A stretch of DNA of 64,000 nt from Alphaproteobacteria bacterium (lineage in GTDB: Bacteria; Pseudomonadota; Alphaproteobacteria; Rickettsiales; SXRF01): the NCBI GenBank assembly GCA_025362975.1, contig JANYES010000014.1, forward strand, positions 1 through 64,000, in the 5' to 3' direction. Under the pieces are notes generated by a model. It did no database searches and was not told the origin of the DNA. It saw only the letters and a program-made list of their open reading frames with translations. Positions 1-8,098 of this stretch are shown here, piece by piece; the stretch's first letter is position 1, and each line of letters begins with the position of its first letter. A program made the position numbers and the translations under genes.

Positions 1-108
1 TATGCGATCTTTGAATATATAGAGGTGTTCTATAACAGAATCAGAACCCATTCCGCTAACGATTACCTGTCACCAGTGGAATACGAAACCATGCAAATAT
101 CCGCTTAA
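1..108 (+). mobile_element. IS3-family transposase (OrfB), C-terminal tail
   Basis: The window opens inside an open frame whose last 35 residues include [15 protein letters not shown], then SPVEYE, and end at a TAA (106-108). This is the conserved end of the DDE/integrase catalytic domain of IS3-family transposases, where the final Y-x-E-V-F-Y-N-R-x-R-x-H block surrounds the third catalytic acid. The rest of the element lies outside the window, so whether it is intact cannot be judged. It points inward, and its right terminus should lie just downstream. Confidence 0.8.
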
Positions 109-112
109 CAAT

Positions 113-138
113 GTGTCCGGAAAACTGTTGCCATATTA
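113..138 (+). repeat. Candidate right terminus of the IS3-type element
   Basis: Four bases after the transposase stop lies a GTGTCC-starting stretch that runs to ATTA at about position 138. IS3-family right ends commonly begin with GTGTCC on the inner side and end in a CA-type terminus. The left inverted repeat is outside the window, so the exact border and any target duplication cannot be confirmed. Confidence 0.35.
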
Positions 139-216
139 AAGACGACCTCCTCCTGCTTGGGCAGCGAGACCGGAAGGTCCGTGGCCGGCACATTGTCGTT
201 GTTCATAAGAACTCCG

Positions 217-236
217 GAAGTCGGTAAACCGACTTC
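217..236. repeat. 9-bp perfect inverted repeat (GAAGTCGGT/ACCGACTTC)
   Basis: Two perfectly complementary 9-base arms are separated by two bases. The short spacer favours a protein-binding dyad over an RNA hairpin. It lies in the disturbed stretch between the IS remnant and cobD. No regulator can be assigned. Confidence 0.4.
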
Positions 237-355
237 GATGCGAACAGACCTTGCTTGCGCAAAGTCACATAGTACCCAGCTCTTCCGAAACATTCGGGGA
301 GCTTTGATGGGTAAGGGGTCGCGGCGAGCATACCACGCAGCATTATTACTTTAAA

Positions 356-1309
356 TTAGTATTTTAACCGCGCAAAACAAGCAATCCCGAGTAACAGCAC
401 AGTAAATACATGCGCCAGAATATAAATATAAAGCATGCGCTTAATATCCACCGGCGCCGCCTTGGCCGTACCGACCCCGAACCACCCACCCCCGGTATAG
501 ATTGAAGTCGGCCCCCCGAGTGACAACTTAAGCGCACATCCCGCCCCCAGCACTACTTGCGACTCTGGCATGCGCGTTCCCATGCCGTTAAACGTTTGTT
601 TCACTGCACTGAAAATGCCTTTGACACCGATGAACGGCATGCTCAGCAACCAAAACACCGCCGCCAGCCGGGCTGGCATATAATTGACCGCGAAATGCAA
701 CAGATGCGACGGCCTGCCGAACGCCGTTTCCACACTCAGTGGCTGGCACAGGCTTTCTTCCAGCAAGACGAGCGCCTTGCACAGCATCAACCCCGGCATG
801 CCGAAGAGCACATACCAAAGCGCGGGGGAGAGAATTTTTTCCGAGAAATTCACCGCCAGTATTTCAATGGCGCTGCGGGCCAGCGCGTGTGCGTCCAATA
901 AGGCATAATGCCGCCACGGCGAATCCTTGAGCACAAGCCGCGCCCCCGCCGTATCGCCGTAGCTAAGCGCCGAATGGATGGCGTACGCACGGTCCCAAGT
1001 GGGGCGCACCGGCAGCACGCAGGCGAGAATAATGATGTCGAGGTAATGCAGCGGCGTATGCCGCCACAGATTCAACACACATCCCACACCCAGAGCTGCC
1101 ATCAGCGTGGCCACCAGCAGCAGCATGCCGCGCCATTGCAAGGTGGTGAGCGTCCGCTGCGCCCGGTTAAGCTTGCGCTCGATCATGCGGATGAGACGCG
1201 CCGGCGCGTCACAATAATGGTCGAGCCCGAACCTTCCATAGGGTCCACGAGCGCTGAAAAACACGGCATTGGCCACCAAGGCGGCTAAAACGAAGAGCGC
1301 ACGCTCCAT
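356..1309 (-). CDS. CobD/CbiB-like adenosylcobinamide-phosphate synthase
   Basis: Integral membrane protein of about 317 residues related to CobD/CbiB, which attaches aminopropanol (phosphate) to adenosylcobyric acid late in B12 synthesis. Family landmarks are visible: an N-terminal membrane segment, the block AIEILAVNFSEKILSPALW in place of the usual V-E-S-V-A-E-N-T-S-D-G-V-V-A-P, then the G-x-P-G-x-x-x-x-K-A-x-x-x-L-E block and N-Y-x-P-A-R-L. The ATG at 1309 is preferred over the TTG at 1321 because GGAAG lies six bases before it. No other cob gene is in the window. The central motif is eroded (A-V-N-F-S-E-K for A-E-N-T-S-D-G), so activity is uncertain. A B12-binding protein is encoded at 35736-37484. 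Confidence 0.75.
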   Translation of the reverse strand: MERALFVLAALVANAVFFSARGPYGRFGLDHYCDAPARLIRMIERKLNRAQRTLTTLQWRGMLLLVATLMAALGVGCVLNLWRHTPLHYLDIIILACVLPVRPTWDRAYAIHSALSYGDTAGARLVLKDSPWRHYALLDAHALARSAIEILAVNFSEKILSPALWYVLFGMPGLMLCKALVLLEESLCQPLSVETAFGRPSHLLHFAVNYMPARLAAVFWLLSMPFIGVKGIFSAVKQTFNGMGTRMPESQVVLGAGCALKLSLGGPTSIYTGGGWFGVGTAKAAPVDIKRMLYIYILAHVFTVLLLGIACFARLKY

Positions 1310-1394
1310 AATGCTTCCCAATTCCTCGTTCGGGGGCTAAGTTGCTGCAATCCTATCACACTTTAATATACACCGGAACATATGCCAAAAAGAT

Positions 1395-2249
1395 ATGAAT
1401 GATCTCGCCAGCCTTCCCAGTTTAACGCAGGTCATCGCACGCTTCCAGATCGCCACGAAAAAATCCTTAGGGCAGCATTTCCTGCTCGATAGCGGCGTCA
1501 CCGATTACATCGTACGCTTTGCGGGCCCGCTTGCCGGTGTCAACGTCATCGAAGTGGGTCCCGGCCCGGGCGGGCTAACGCGCTCGCTGCTGAAAGCCGG
1601 TGCGGCACAGGTCTATGCCATTGAAAAAGATGAGCGCTGTCTTGAGGCGCTGCAACAGGTGCAAAGCGTTTCCGACGGCAGGTTGCAGATCGTGATGGAC
1701 GACGCACTCGAAGCGCGCATCCTCGACATCGTGCCGAGCCCGCGAAAAATCGTCGCCAACTTGCCGTATAATGTCGGTACGCTGATGCTGCTGGGCTGGC
1801 TCGAATCCGTGCACTCCGCCCCCGAAAGTTTCCAGTCCATGACGCTTATGTTCCAGAAAGAAGTTGCCGAGCGCATTATCGCCGCCCCCGGCACCAAGGA
1901 TTTCGGGCGCCTGTCAGTGCTGTCGCAGTGGCTGTGCGAATGCCGCTACGACATGGAACTTCCGCCGGAAGCCTTCACCCCGCCGCCTAAAGTCAGCTCC
2001 GCCGTCGTGACCTTGATCCCAAGGGCAAAGCCGCTGGTGGATGTGAAAAAAGAAACGCTGGAACTGGTCGTCGCTAAGGCGTTCAACCAGCGGCGCAAGA
2101 TGCTGCGCGTAGCGCTTAAAGGGCTGGCTGTTGCGCCCGAAACGTTGCTGGAAAAAGCCGGTGTCGATGGCACGATGCGAGCCGAGCAGTTAGACGTCAT
2201 CACGCTGTGCAATCTGGCGCTTATCTACCAGCAGCTTACCGCGAAATAG
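1395..2249 (+). CDS. rsmA: 16S rRNA (A1518/A1519) dimethyltransferase RsmA
   Basis: 284-residue KsgA/RsmA homologue that dimethylates two adjacent adenines in the 3'-terminal hairpin of 16S rRNA during 30S maturation. Visible motifs are KSLGQHFL near residue 22, the SAM-binding VIEVGPGPGGLTR near residue 50, and the catalytic NLPYN near residue 122. Length is normal. It is one of the few plus-strand genes on the left side of the window and is divergent from cobD. Its 3' end overlaps a small minus-strand frame by 14 bases. Confidence 0.96.
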   Translation: MNDLASLPSLTQVIARFQIATKKSLGQHFLLDSGVTDYIVRFAGPLAGVNVIEVGPGPGGLTRSLLKAGAAQVYAIEKDERCLEALQQVQSVSDGRLQIVMDDALEARILDIVPSPRKIVANLPYNVGTLMLLGWLESVHSAPESFQSMTLMFQKEVAERIIAAPGTKDFGRLSVLSQWLCECRYDMELPPEAFTPPPKVSSAVVTLIPRAKPLVDVKKETLELVVAKAFNQRRKMLRVALKGLAVAPETLLEKAGVDGTMRAEQLDVITLCNLALIYQQLTAK

Positions 2250-2403
2250 TTTTGCCTTGGGCGCCGCCCATCATCTGGAGGGTTTTGGTGGTGTCCTGAT
2301 AGCGTTTAGGGTCGATGTTGGATGCGTCGATGCGATTATAATCGATGTGGTCGTTGGTATAATGCATCTGGCTTATGAGTTGCTCGCGCTGGGCGGGGAT
2401 CAT
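2236..2403 (-). CDS. Small hypothetical protein (55 aa)
   Basis: This minus-strand frame of 55 codons begins MIPAQREQLISQM and ends GGAQGKTISR, fills most of the rsmA-gmk gap and overlaps the end of rsmA by 14 bases. An in-frame TAG lies three codons before the ATG, so it is not the tail of a longer gene. Composition is polar and soluble, with no membrane segment. An AAGGG lies upstream but further away than usual. It is on the same strand and directly downstream of gmk, so it could be co-transcribed. Family unknown. Confidence 0.45.
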   Translation of the reverse strand: MIPAQREQLISQMHYTNDHIDYNRIDASNIDPKRYQDTTKTLQMMGGAQGKTISR

Positions 2404-2437
2404 TTTTTCTAGTTTTTTCCCTTACATCTTTGAACGA

Positions 2438-3088
2438 CTACAGGCCCTGGACGAATTTCGGCAGGCCTTGCTGGCGCACGCGTTTTAAACGCTCGGCGCG
2501 CAGGATGCTGTCGATTTTTTCCAGCGTCTGGTCGAGGTCCTGATTGATCAGCACGTAATCGTATTCCTGCCAGTGGCTAATTTCAGCGGAGGCCTTCAGC
2601 ATGCGTTTGGCGATCACCTCTTCCTTATCCTGCGCGCGGGCGCGGAGGCGGCGGCATAATTCTTCCATTGAAGGGGGCAGGATGAAGACGCTGACGACAT
2701 CTTTAGTCAGCGCGAACAGCTGGCGGGTGCCTTGCCAGTCGATGTCGAACAACACGTCGGTGCCTTCGGAGATGTGGTCTTGCACGAATTTGGCGGGGGT
2801 GCCGTAATGATGCTCGAACACGCGGGCGTATTCGAGCAGCTCCCCCTTGTCGACCATGTCGGTGTATTGCTTTTCTTCGAGGAAGAAATAATCCTTGCCG
2901 TCGATTTCGCCGGGGCGGGGTTTGCGGGTGGTGACGGAAATCGACATGACGATGGTTTCATGCGCGCCAGCACTTTTATAACGCTCAAGCAGGCGGCGCG
3001 AAAGCGTGGTTTTGCCTGCGCCCGAGGGGGAGGAGAGCACGAACATCAGCCCGCGGCGTTGCAGCTCAACCTGTTGCTGGAGGGTCAT
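2438..3088 (-). CDS. gmk: Guanylate kinase
   Basis: 216-residue guanylate kinase, which phosphorylates GMP to GDP with ATP in nucleotide recycling. The P-loop SSPSGAGKTTLSRRL is at about residues 18-32, followed by the GMP-binding block SVTTRKPRPGEIDGKDY and the later D-x-D-W-Q-G motif. Length is typical. It starts two bases after the stop of the SCO gene, so the two are probably transcribed together. Confidence 0.97.
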   Translation of the reverse strand: MTLQQQVELQRRGLMFVLSSPSGAGKTTLSRRLLERYKSAGAHETIVMSISVTTRKPRPGEIDGKDYFFLEEKQYTDMVDKGELLEYARVFEHHYGTPAKFVQDHISEGTDVLFDIDWQGTRQLFALTKDVVSVFILPPSMEELCRRLRARAQDKEEVIAKRMLKASAEISHWQEYDYVLINQDLDQTLEKIDSILRAERLKRVRQQGLPKFVQGL

Positions 3089-3090
3089 GG

Positions 3091-3708
3091 CTACCTCAAC
3101 GCCGATTCGATGGCGCGGGAGAGTTCCTGCTCGGGTACGTTGTAGGGGAATACGCGCATAAACTGACCTTCCTTGCTCATCATGTAAATATAACCCGAAT
3201 GGTCGATGGAGTATTCCTTTCCGGCGGGCTGGGTCGCGTCTTCGACGGCGCGGGCGTAATAAACTTTATACGCGTCGGCGACTTGTTTCACCTGCAGCTC
3301 GGTGCCGGTGAGGCCGACGAGGCGGGGGTCGAAATTCTTTAAGTAATCGACAAGCACCTGCGGCGTGTCGCGCTCGGGGTCGATGGAGATGAACAAAGGT
3401 GCTACCTGCGCGCCGTTTGCGCCGAGCAGCTCCATTGTTTTGGACAGGGTAGCAACAGTCACCGGGCAGATATCCGGGCAATGAGTGAAACCGAAAGAGA
3501 CGAGCATGATGCGTCCGTGGAAATCCGACTCGTGGCGGGTTTTGCCGGTCTGGTCGGTGAGGGTGAAGGCGCCGCCGATGGGAGCTTCGTCCTTGGGGGC
3601 GGCTTCGGAAATCTCGTTTTTCTGGCCCGTTCGGTCTTGGATAACCCAAAGTTGGACCGTGGCAACGGCGGCGAGGGCTACAATGGCGCCAATAAGGAGT
3701 TTTTTCAT
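3091..3708 (-). CDS. SCO1/SenC copper chaperone for cytochrome oxidase
   Basis: 205-residue membrane-anchored thioredoxin-fold protein of the SCO family, which delivers copper to the CuA site of cytochrome c oxidase at the outer face of the inner membrane. An N-terminal hydrophobic anchor precedes the copper-binding CPDIC in FTHCPDICPVT, and the conserved distal His is in SIDHSGY. The ATG at 3708 is preferred over the TTG at 3717, although neither has a clear ribosome site. Together with the CBP3-like chaperone it indicates aerobic respiration. Confidence 0.93.
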   Translation of the reverse strand: MKKLLIGAIVALAAVATVQLWVIQDRTGQKNEISEAAPKDEAPIGGAFTLTDQTGKTRHESDFHGRIMLVSFGFTHCPDICPVTVATLSKTMELLGANGAQVAPLFISIDPERDTPQVLVDYLKNFDPRLVGLTGTELQVKQVADAYKVYYARAVEDATQPAGKEYSIDHSGYIYMMSKEGQFMRVFPYNVPEQELSRAIESALR

Positions 3709-3902
3709 ATGATTCAATAGCTAAAAATTAACAGTTGCGGTGCGGAAGATTAATAATCTATGAATAGAGTAGCGTAAAAGCCTTTAAAACAGCATTTTCT
3801 GGTTACTTAGTTGTTGTTTTATTTGACTTTTGTTAACGAAAGAGTTAATATTTTAAGATGCAGTCGACTGATGCATCCGTAGCAAGTAAGTAAAATAAAA
3901 CC

Positions 3903-4661
3903 ATGTTGCCCGTTGTAGCAAGTGTAAATACATTTAATTACCAGACCCCGCTCGTGAACACGACGTTGCCGGGCAATAGCAGTATTGCGCGCGTGCCGCC
4001 GGATAACGTCGCACCATCGGTCTCCAATGTCGAGGTCGATAATAACAATGCCAACGGCAACACCATCGTTTCCAGCACTACGCAGCAGGAGCAGGCAGTC
4101 GCTCAAAGTACAAGCGCAGGGGGGACGGCGGCGTTCGTACTGTCGCAAAGCGGCAGCGTAGCGCAGAACTCAGGGGTGCAGTCGACGTTTGTGGCGCAGC
4201 TGGCGGCGCAGGATGATAACTCACCGGAATTCAAAGGCGTGCTCCAGCAATATGAAAAGCAACTCGCCATCAGCAATGTGAAATACGCGCCCAGTGACGC
4301 GCTGAAACCGCAGCCGGAACCGGCGAGCGTGTTCGGCAAAATCCTTGCCAGCGAGCGTGCAGCACCACAGGAGCAGCAACAGCAGGTGGAAGAACAGGTG
4401 CACACGCAGATCATTCAGCAATCGGTGGCCGTGAGCACGGCCGCGCATGTGGTGGAGCAGGCCCCCGCGATTGCGGTGGCGCAGACGCAAGCCACGCCGC
4501 GCGTCAAGGAGCCGGAAAACAGGCATAGCGGCGCAGCGCACCAAGCGCCCGCCGATGAGTCTTCACTCGTCGATCATTTCTCAAGCTTCGTCAGCACCGC
4601 CTATACCGCAACGGCAGGTCGCGTGGGCAGTTTTAACGGCCCGGCGTTGGAATTAGCGTAA
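3903..4661 (+). CDS. Orphan Gln/Ala/Val-rich hypothetical protein
   Basis: 252-residue protein with no recognised family. The N-terminal third is rich in Asn, Ser and Thr. The centre carries a short charged helix-like stretch (DDNSPEFKGVLQQYEKQL) and then a Gln-rich run (EEQ-type repeats around residues 160-175). The C-terminus is Ala- and Ser-rich. There is no signal peptide or membrane segment, and low complexity suggests disorder. It stands alone on the plus strand in a minus-strand neighbourhood, with a 185-base AT-rich upstream gap that could hold its promoter. Confidence 0.6.
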   Translation: MLPVVASVNTFNYQTPLVNTTLPGNSSIARVPPDNVAPSVSNVEVDNNNANGNTIVSSTTQQEQAVAQSTSAGGTAAFVLSQSGSVAQNSGVQSTFVAQLAAQDDNSPEFKGVLQQYEKQLAISNVKYAPSDALKPQPEPASVFGKILASERAAPQEQQQQVEEQVHTQIIQQSVAVSTAAHVVEQAPAIAVAQTQATPRVKEPENRHSGAAHQAPADESSLVDHFSSFVSTAYTATAGRVGSFNGPALELA

Positions 4662-4692
4662 CTTCTTTTTTACCTTAGACTACTGAACGTAA

Positions 4693-4910
4693 AAAGGTGG
4701 GCGCGCCCATGCAGTGTTGCCTTGCCGTGATGAAAGAGTACGTGAGGTGCGTGCCGGACAAAGGCTCTCGCCCACGGGTTCCCTGGAACAGTTTCCCCGT
4801 GTTTTGTGTCCGACCCCGGCAGGTCGAATTCCCTGCCGTGTCGCCCAGTCTTTCATGCCGCCCGTGGGTACTACAACCGTTGGGCAGTCTGGGTGTCATG
4901 CATGACACGT
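4693..4910. other. Noncoding stretch with multiple inverted repeats, possible structured RNA
   Basis: The 325-base gap between 4662 and 4986 has no convincing gene but several perfect complementary segments. CGGCAGG 4817-4823 pairs with 4832-4838 over an 8-base loop. CCCACGGG 4771-4778 pairs with CCCGTGGG 4861-4868, and ATGAAAGA 4730-4737 with TCTTTCAT 4849-4856; these two cross, so they would form a pseudoknot. A 16-bp palindrome, GTGTCATGCATGACAC, lies at 4893-4908. On the minus strand the GGGCGCGCCC palindrome near 4700 is followed by TTTTT, which resembles a weak terminator. Conserved cores of RNase P, SRP RNA and tmRNA were looked for and not seen. Confidence 0.35.
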
Positions 4911-4986
4911 ACATGGAAACATGGGGATGTGTGGTCGGGAAGGGGAAAGTTATGTCATTCCCGCATAGGCGGACGGGGAGGGGTGG

Positions 4987-5520
4987 CTAGCTGGAAAACT
5001 TTACATCGCCGCTTAGGATAGCTTCCAGCGGCTGCCCTGCAATCGCGCGTTCGTTGCGGTTGGCGTAGGAGGCCAGTGACGCGATCACCTGCGGAGGTAC
5101 GTCGCGCTCGCGGTAAACGTTGCGCTTGAGAGCTTCGGCTAAGGCCGTTTCATCGTGCACGGCTTCTTTATAAGCGCTCATGCGGCCGTAATAGGCTTGC
5201 GCCATTTTCTTGATGCGGATGGAAACGCCGGTGTCGCTAACGCCCATTTCGCGCAAAGAACGATCCATATCGGCGAAGAAGGCTTCCGAGACGAATTTGG
5301 CAAACTCACTCGCCTGCGCGCTGGCACCTTGTTCGCAGCGTGTCAGCACGAGGAAGATATGCAACACGATAATGTCAAAGCGCCCGTCGATGGAATCCTC
5401 CACCTGTAACTCACGGTAGAACACCGGCTGGCGCGATTGCTCGACAAGCTTGACGTAGGTGTCATATGCCTGATGCTTGATGGGGGAGGGCGAGAAGATC
5501 TGCTTGAGGGCTGAAAGCAT
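4987..5520 (-). CDS. Ubiquinol-cytochrome c chaperone family protein (CBP3-like)
   Basis: 177-residue member of the CBP3/UQCC family, which helps make or assemble cytochrome b of the bc1 complex. The block YVKLVEQSRQPVFYRELQVEDSIDGRFDIIVLH near the N-terminus and the segment with FADMDRSLREMGVSD are typical of this alphaproteobacterial and mitochondrial family. No membrane segment is present, as expected. The gene starts four bases after the end of rpoH on the same strand. Confidence 0.88.
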   Translation of the reverse strand: MLSALKQIFSPSPIKHQAYDTYVKLVEQSRQPVFYRELQVEDSIDGRFDIIVLHIFLVLTRCEQGASAQASEFAKFVSEAFFADMDRSLREMGVSDTGVSIRIKKMAQAYYGRMSAYKEAVHDETALAEALKRNVYRERDVPPQVIASLASYANRNERAIAGQPLEAILSGDVKFSS

Positions 5521-5524
5521 AAGT

Positions 5525-6457
5525 TTACGCGGCTTTAGCCGTCATCTCCTGCTGCAGCTTTTCAAACGCGCGCACTTCGATCTGGCGCACGCGCTCACGC
5601 GAGATGCCGTAGAGTTCGCTGAGCGTTTCAAGCGTATCAGGGTCGTCTTGAAGCCGGCGGCGCGAGAGGATGTCGCGTTCGCGTTCGTTCAGATGGCTCA
5701 TCGCCGTTTGCAAGGAATTCTGCTTGGCGCGCATTTCCTGATGATTGCCGAGCACCACTTCCTGATTCTCTTCAGGCGTGACGAGCATGTCGATCTTCTG
5801 GTCTTCGCTATCATGGCTGACGGCGGTGTTGAGATAAACGTCATGACCCGACATGCGGGCGTCCATATCCACCACGTCGCGCTCGTTGACGTCGAGGATG
5901 CGCGCGATCGTGCCCACCTGTTCGTCCGACAAGCCCTTATCGCTTATGGCACCATTGGCGCCAATCTTGGCTTTGAGTTTGCGCAGGTTGAAGAACAGCC
6001 GTTTCTGTGTCGCGCTTGAGCCGATTTTGACCATCGACCAGCTACGCAGGATATATTCCTGAATCGAGGCGCGAATCCACCAGATGGCGTAGGTCGCCAA
6101 ACGGAAACCCTTGTCCGGGTCGAAGCGTTTGACTGCCTGCATCATGCCGATATTGCCTTCGGCGATCAACTCGCCCATCGGCAGGCCGTAGCCGCGATAT
6201 TTGAAGGCGATCTTGGCGACGAGGCGAAGATGGCTGGTGACCAACCGGTGCGCGGCTTCAAGGTCGCCATTTTCGAGCCAGCGGCGCGACAGATCCACCT
6301 CTTCCTTCGGCTGCAACAGCGGGAAGCGGGAAATTTCCTGAAGGTAGCGGCGCAATCCATCTTCCGAGGACGCAACGGCGGGCAGCGCCGTAACGGCACC
6401 CATCGCGACCTTCGGTTCAGAGACTGCGAATTTAGGGCTCTTGGTGTTCTGTTTCAT
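5525..6457 (-). CDS. rpoH: RNA polymerase sigma factor RpoH (sigma-32)
   Basis: 310-residue heat-shock sigma factor. Region 2 contains DLEAAHRLVTSHLRLVAKIA and ATYAIWWIRASIQEYILRSWS; the RpoH box is Q-K-R-L-F-F-N-L-R-K-L-K; region 4.2 ends in SRERVRQIEVRAFEKLQ. These mark it as RpoH and not RpoD. The N-terminus is slightly extended and Ala-rich. A GAGGT ribosome site lies eight bases before the ATG, and a candidate sigma-32 promoter just upstream suggests autoregulation. Confidence 0.96.
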   Translation of the reverse strand: MKQNTKSPKFAVSEPKVAMGAVTALPAVASSEDGLRRYLQEISRFPLLQPKEEVDLSRRWLENGDLEAAHRLVTSHLRLVAKIAFKYRGYGLPMGELIAEGNIGMMQAVKRFDPDKGFRLATYAIWWIRASIQEYILRSWSMVKIGSSATQKRLFFNLRKLKAKIGANGAISDKGLSDEQVGTIARILDVNERDVVDMDARMSGHDVYLNTAVSHDSEDQKIDMLVTPEENQEVVLGNHQEMRAKQNSLQTAMSHLNERERDILSRRRLQDDPDTLETLSELYGISRERVRQIEVRAFEKLQQEMTAKAA

Positions 6458-6478
6458 AGTACCTCACGATTCATAATA

Positions 6479-6503
6479 TAATAGGCGCCTATAAAATTTC
6501 AAG
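6479..6503 (-). promoter_or_regulatory. Candidate sigma-32 promoter of rpoH with palindromic spacer
   Basis: Read on the minus strand, CTTGAAA (6503-6497) is followed after 11 bases by CCTATTA (6485-6479), close to the sigma-32 pattern of CTTGAAA and CCYATNT. Initiation would fall about 15 bases before the rpoH ATG, leaving room for the GAGGT ribosome site. A perfect 12-bp palindrome, ATAGGCGCCTAT (6481-6492), sits in the spacer and -10 element and may be a repressor site. Inferred from sequence only. Confidence 0.45.
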
Positions 6504-6691
6504 TAGGTTCCGAATATCTAATTAATTCAACCAAGTAGATCATTTAGCGATGGTTTTTAAGGGTTTCAGCGGGGCCAAATGCAAAAAATCTTATTAATCC
6601 GGCTATTGGCGCATACGAATTTTTGAAGTTCTGGGGCGATTTGCCCATCACTTTAGTATTCGGTACGCACGGTTTAAAAGTTACACGCGGC

Positions 6692-8083
6692 CTAGATGTG
6701 AATCGCACGTCCCATCACGGCGAGTGCGGCTTCTTTGACGGCTTCCGACAAGGTCGGGTGGGCGTGGCAGGTGCGGGCGATATCTTCGCTCGATGCGCCG
6801 TATTCCATCGCCAGCGCTGCTTCGGCGATCAGCGTGCCTGCGTCGGGGCCGATAATGTGCACGCCAAGGATCTTGTCAGATGCGGCATCGGCGATGATTT
6901 TGACGAAGCCGTCGGTTTCACCCACGGTACGCCCGCGGCTGTTGGCCAGGAAGGGGAATTTTCCGACTTTGTATTCGATGCCCGCGGCTTTGAGCTCTTC
7001 TTCGCCGCGGCCCACCGTGGCCACTTCCGGCCAGGTGTAGATGACGTTGGGGATGCCTTCGTAGAAGACGTGGCCCTTCTGGCCAGCGAGGATTTCGGCG
7101 ACGGCCATGCCTTCGTCTTCGGCTTTGTGCGCCAGCATCGGGCCAGCGATGACGTCGCCGATGGCGTAGATGCCTTTGGCAGTGGTCTGGTAATGGCCGT
7201 CAACGGGTACGCGACCGCGCTCGTCGAGCTTGATGCCGACGGTTTCAACGCCAAGTCCCGCCGTGTACGGACGGCGCCCGATAGAAACGAGCACGATGTC
7301 GGCGGGAATAGTTTCCTTATCGCCGCCTTTAGCGGGCTCGATGGTTAGGTTGACCTGCTTGCCGCGCGTGTCGGCTTCGGTGACTTTCATGCCCAACTTG
7401 AACACGATGCCCTGTTTTTCGAGGATACGCTGGAACTGCTTGGCGAGTTCCGCGTCCATCGCACCGCCAATGCGGTCGAGATATTCAACGACGGTGACTT
7501 TGGCACCGAGGCGACGCCAGACGGAGCCTAATTCGAGGCCGATGACGCCGCCGCCGACGACCACGAGGTTGGCGGGGACTTTATCGAGCGCGAGCGCGCC
7601 AGTGGAGGTGACGATGCGTTTTTCATCCACGGTGACGCCGGGCAGCGGGGTGACTTCCGAGCCGGTGGCGATGAGGATGTTCTTGGTGACGAGCGTGTCT
7701 TTGCCGTTGACGACGATTTCGGTGGCGGATTTGATCGTGCCTTTGCCGATGACGTAGGTGACTTTGTTTTTCTTGAACAAACCTTCCACGCCTTTGGTGA
7801 GATCCACCACGACTTTATCCTTGTTGGCCATCATCGTCGGCAGATCGAGTTCAACCTTCGCCTTGATGCCGTGACCGGCGAAATGCAGGCGGGCATCTTC
7901 GTATTTTTCCGATGAGTTAAGCAGGGCTTTGGAAGGAATGCAGCCGACATTGAGGCACGTGCCGCCGAGGCTGCCGCGCATTTCGACGCATGCGACCTTC
8001 ATGCCGAGCTGGGCGGCGCGGATGGCAGCCACATAACCGCCGGGGCCGCCGCCGATAACGATAAGGTCAAAAGAGTCGCTCAT
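6692..8083 (-). CDS. lpdA: Dihydrolipoamide dehydrogenase (E3)
   Basis: 463-residue FAD-dependent E3 component that reoxidises lipoyl groups of 2-oxoacid dehydrogenases using NAD. The N-terminal FAD motif is GGGPGGYVAA, the redox-active disulfide is in GGTCLNVGCIPSK, the NAD-binding motif is VVVGGGVIGLELG, and the C-terminal base motif is HAHPTLSEA. Its place at the end of the sucAB operon assigns it to the 2-oxoglutarate dehydrogenase complex. Confidence 0.97.
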   Translation of the reverse strand: MSDSFDLIVIGGGPGGYVAAIRAAQLGMKVACVEMRGSLGGTCLNVGCIPSKALLNSSEKYEDARLHFAGHGIKAKVELDLPTMMANKDKVVVDLTKGVEGLFKKNKVTYVIGKGTIKSATEIVVNGKDTLVTKNILIATGSEVTPLPGVTVDEKRIVTSTGALALDKVPANLVVVGGGVIGLELGSVWRRLGAKVTVVEYLDRIGGAMDAELAKQFQRILEKQGIVFKLGMKVTEADTRGKQVNLTIEPAKGGDKETIPADIVLVSIGRRPYTAGLGVETVGIKLDERGRVPVDGHYQTTAKGIYAIGDVIAGPMLAHKAEDEGMAVAEILAGQKGHVFYEGIPNVIYTWPEVATVGRGEEELKAAGIEYKVGKFPFLANSRGRTVGETDGFVKIIADAASDKILGVHIIGPDAGTLIAEAALAMEYGASSEDIARTCHAHPTLSEAVKEAALAVMGRAIHI

Positions 8084-8098
8084 AAATATCCTTGAAAA

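Larger units (their letters stand above)
105..293 (-). pseudogene. Possible host ORF truncated by the IS end
   Basis: A 62-codon minus-strand frame starts at 293 and reads through the supposed IS terminus to a stop at 105. Its last eight or so codons come from IS sequence, so if the frame is real the first ~53 residues are the start of a host gene cut by the insertion. No domain is recognised and no strong ribosome site is seen. It may be chance; the overlapping plus-strand frame at 157-354 is equally undistinguished. Confidence 0.2.

Noticed and set aside
4816-4839. tRNA or tmRNA T-arm suggested by GGTCGAATTCC
   Set aside because: The loop is eight bases without the TTCRANN pattern and no acceptor or anticodon arms were found.
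6623-7348. 241-codon plus-strand frame opposite lpdA
   Set aside because: Shadow of a well-conserved gene in GC-rich DNA.
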